DNA of 38,876 nt from Acidimicrobiaceae bacterium. GTDB taxonomy: Bacteria; Actinomycetota; Acidimicrobiia; Acidimicrobiales; RAAP-2. The translations under genes and the position numbers were made by a program. The stretch's first letter is position 1; the number at the start of each line of letters is the position of its first letter. The notes below the pieces were generated by a model. It made no database searches and had not been told where the DNA came from. It saw only the letters and a list, made by a program, of their open reading frames with translations. The stretch covers positions 32,247 to 71,122 of the forward strand of contig PKXH01000027.1 in NCBI GenBank assembly GCA_003133405.1, read 5' to 3'. Shown one piece after another: positions 37,905-38,876 of the stretch.

Positions 37905-38876
37905 TCACGACGGCTGCACCGACATCGTGACGAAATCGCGAGTGTCCCAGGATTCAAAGAAGCGTCCGGGTGGTTGGACCATCGTGGCGAGCAGATCCCT
38001 TCCATTGGCCGGCGACGCGGGCCCGTTGGAGCTTTGGGGTGAATATGTAGCGAAGACTGTCCAAAACGGATTCATGTCGAGCGGCATCGCTCGAATCGCG
38101 CCGGCCCGAACCAGGATTTCGGCGAGGTCAACGATATTCATTGGCCCCTCCACATAGACCAAGGCACCATTCTTGGTGACACCGAGCGCCGATCGTGGCG
38201 TATTTACCACTTGGCCCAGCGCACTGCCCCAGGTTGAAGTGTCGGCGGGATTGAGTCCGCGCACTGGTCGGCCCTTATCTACGAGCAGGGTCAGGTTCTG
38301 GCGAACCGCGACCACATTGGGCGTCATTCCAACGTCGCGCCCCCACTGGCCGACAGTCGCGAAGCCGTTGCGATAGATGACGAGCGATGCGCCGCCCGCG
38401 CGCAAGGGCGCCACCAAATGCCCTTCGCTGAAGTATCCGCCCTTGGTGTCCTTCATCAAGAAGCCACCGTTGAACGCCGCGACCAAGGTCCTTGACGCGC
38501 TCGGTGAAATCGGCGCCGTGTACTTCCAGAACTGCCCGCCCGGACTGAGACTCCCGGAGTAGAGCCGGGCTCGAAGAAGTTTGGTGTCCATCCAGGCAAT
38601 CCCGACCTCCACGCCGGAAGTCCCGGGCAAGCGAATCGAGGTGGTGTAAACCGCGGCGCGACCCGCCACCAGTCGGCCCGCCGCACGCCACACACCCTCT
38701 CCCTTATATCGAGTGCCCCGAAAGGGCGTTAGAGCCTCGGGCGTCGGCAGGGGCGCGGCCGATACGCGCAACTGCTTGCTCGTTACCGATTGGGCACGAA
38801 CGGAGTGCGCCACCGCCGTTCGTGCCGCGCCCGCCGAGTCAACACTCACCGCTGAAGCGAGGATCAAACCTGCGCC
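37905..38876 (-). CDS. NAGPA/phosphodiester glycosidase-like protein, N-terminus cut by the window end
   Basis: LVAAFNGGFLMKDTKGGYFSEG, VRQNLTLLVDKGRPV; frame stays open to the last base. Confidence 0.75.
   Translation of the reverse strand, partial: GAGLILASAVSVDSAGAARTAVAHSVRAQSVTSKQLRVSAAPLPTPEALTPFRGTRYKGEGVWRAAGRLVAGRAAVYTTSIRLPGTSGVEVGIAWMDTKLLRARLYSGSLSPGGQFWKYTAPISPSASRTLVAAFNGGFLMKDTKGGYFSEGHLVAPLRAGGASLVIYRNGFATVGQWGRDVGMTPNVVAVRQNLTLLVDKGRPVRGLNPADTSTWGSALGQVVNTPRSALGVTKNGALVYVEGPMNIVDLAEILVRAGAIRAMPLDMNPFWTVFATYSPQSSNGPASPANGRDLLATMVQPPGRFFESWDTRDFVTMSVQPS

Overview
The window has two parts. (A) About 1-14,991 is a lower-GC, gene-dense block that looks like an integrated mobile element. 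It is bounded by a 14-bp direct repeat (CCCCCCTCGCCCAC at 1-14 and 14978-14991). It carries a Cys-rich tyrosine integrase coupled to an AbrB-like ORF, a J-domain protein, and an overlapping four-gene defence-type operon (unknown protein, XRE-ImmA/IrrE fusion, type III-like Mod, type III-like Res). It also has a VirD4/TraD-like ATPase with a separate membrane ORF, a replication-relaxation-like protein, an SF3 (D5/P4-type) helicase and an orphan DNA methyltransferase. A non-coding island at 11,759-12,085 has a long polypyrimidine tract and two strong adjacent inverted repeats, and is a candidate replication/transfer origin. (B) About 15,100-38,876 is high-GC chromosomal-type DNA of actinobacterial character. 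It has a MetE-like protein, a Liv-type ABC importer, a VanA-like Rieske oxygenase, PobA, and a complete protocatechuate 4,5-cleavage operon in the order ligK-U-J-I-A-B-C. These are followed by a TetR regulator, a fused [2Fe-2S]/molybdopterin hydroxylase, two ABC-2 exporter systems and a partial NAGPA-like protein. A decayed aldehyde dehydrogenase remnant lies between the Rieske gene and pobA. The items most worth follow-up are the element as a whole with its origin-like island, the four-gene ImmA/type III operon, the Cys-rich integrase/AbrB-like pair, the ALDH remnant beside an intact fused Mo-hydroxylase, and a motif shared upstream of the Liv substrate-binding gene and the Rieske gene. All family calls come from reading motifs in the translations. 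No database search or GC calculation was run.
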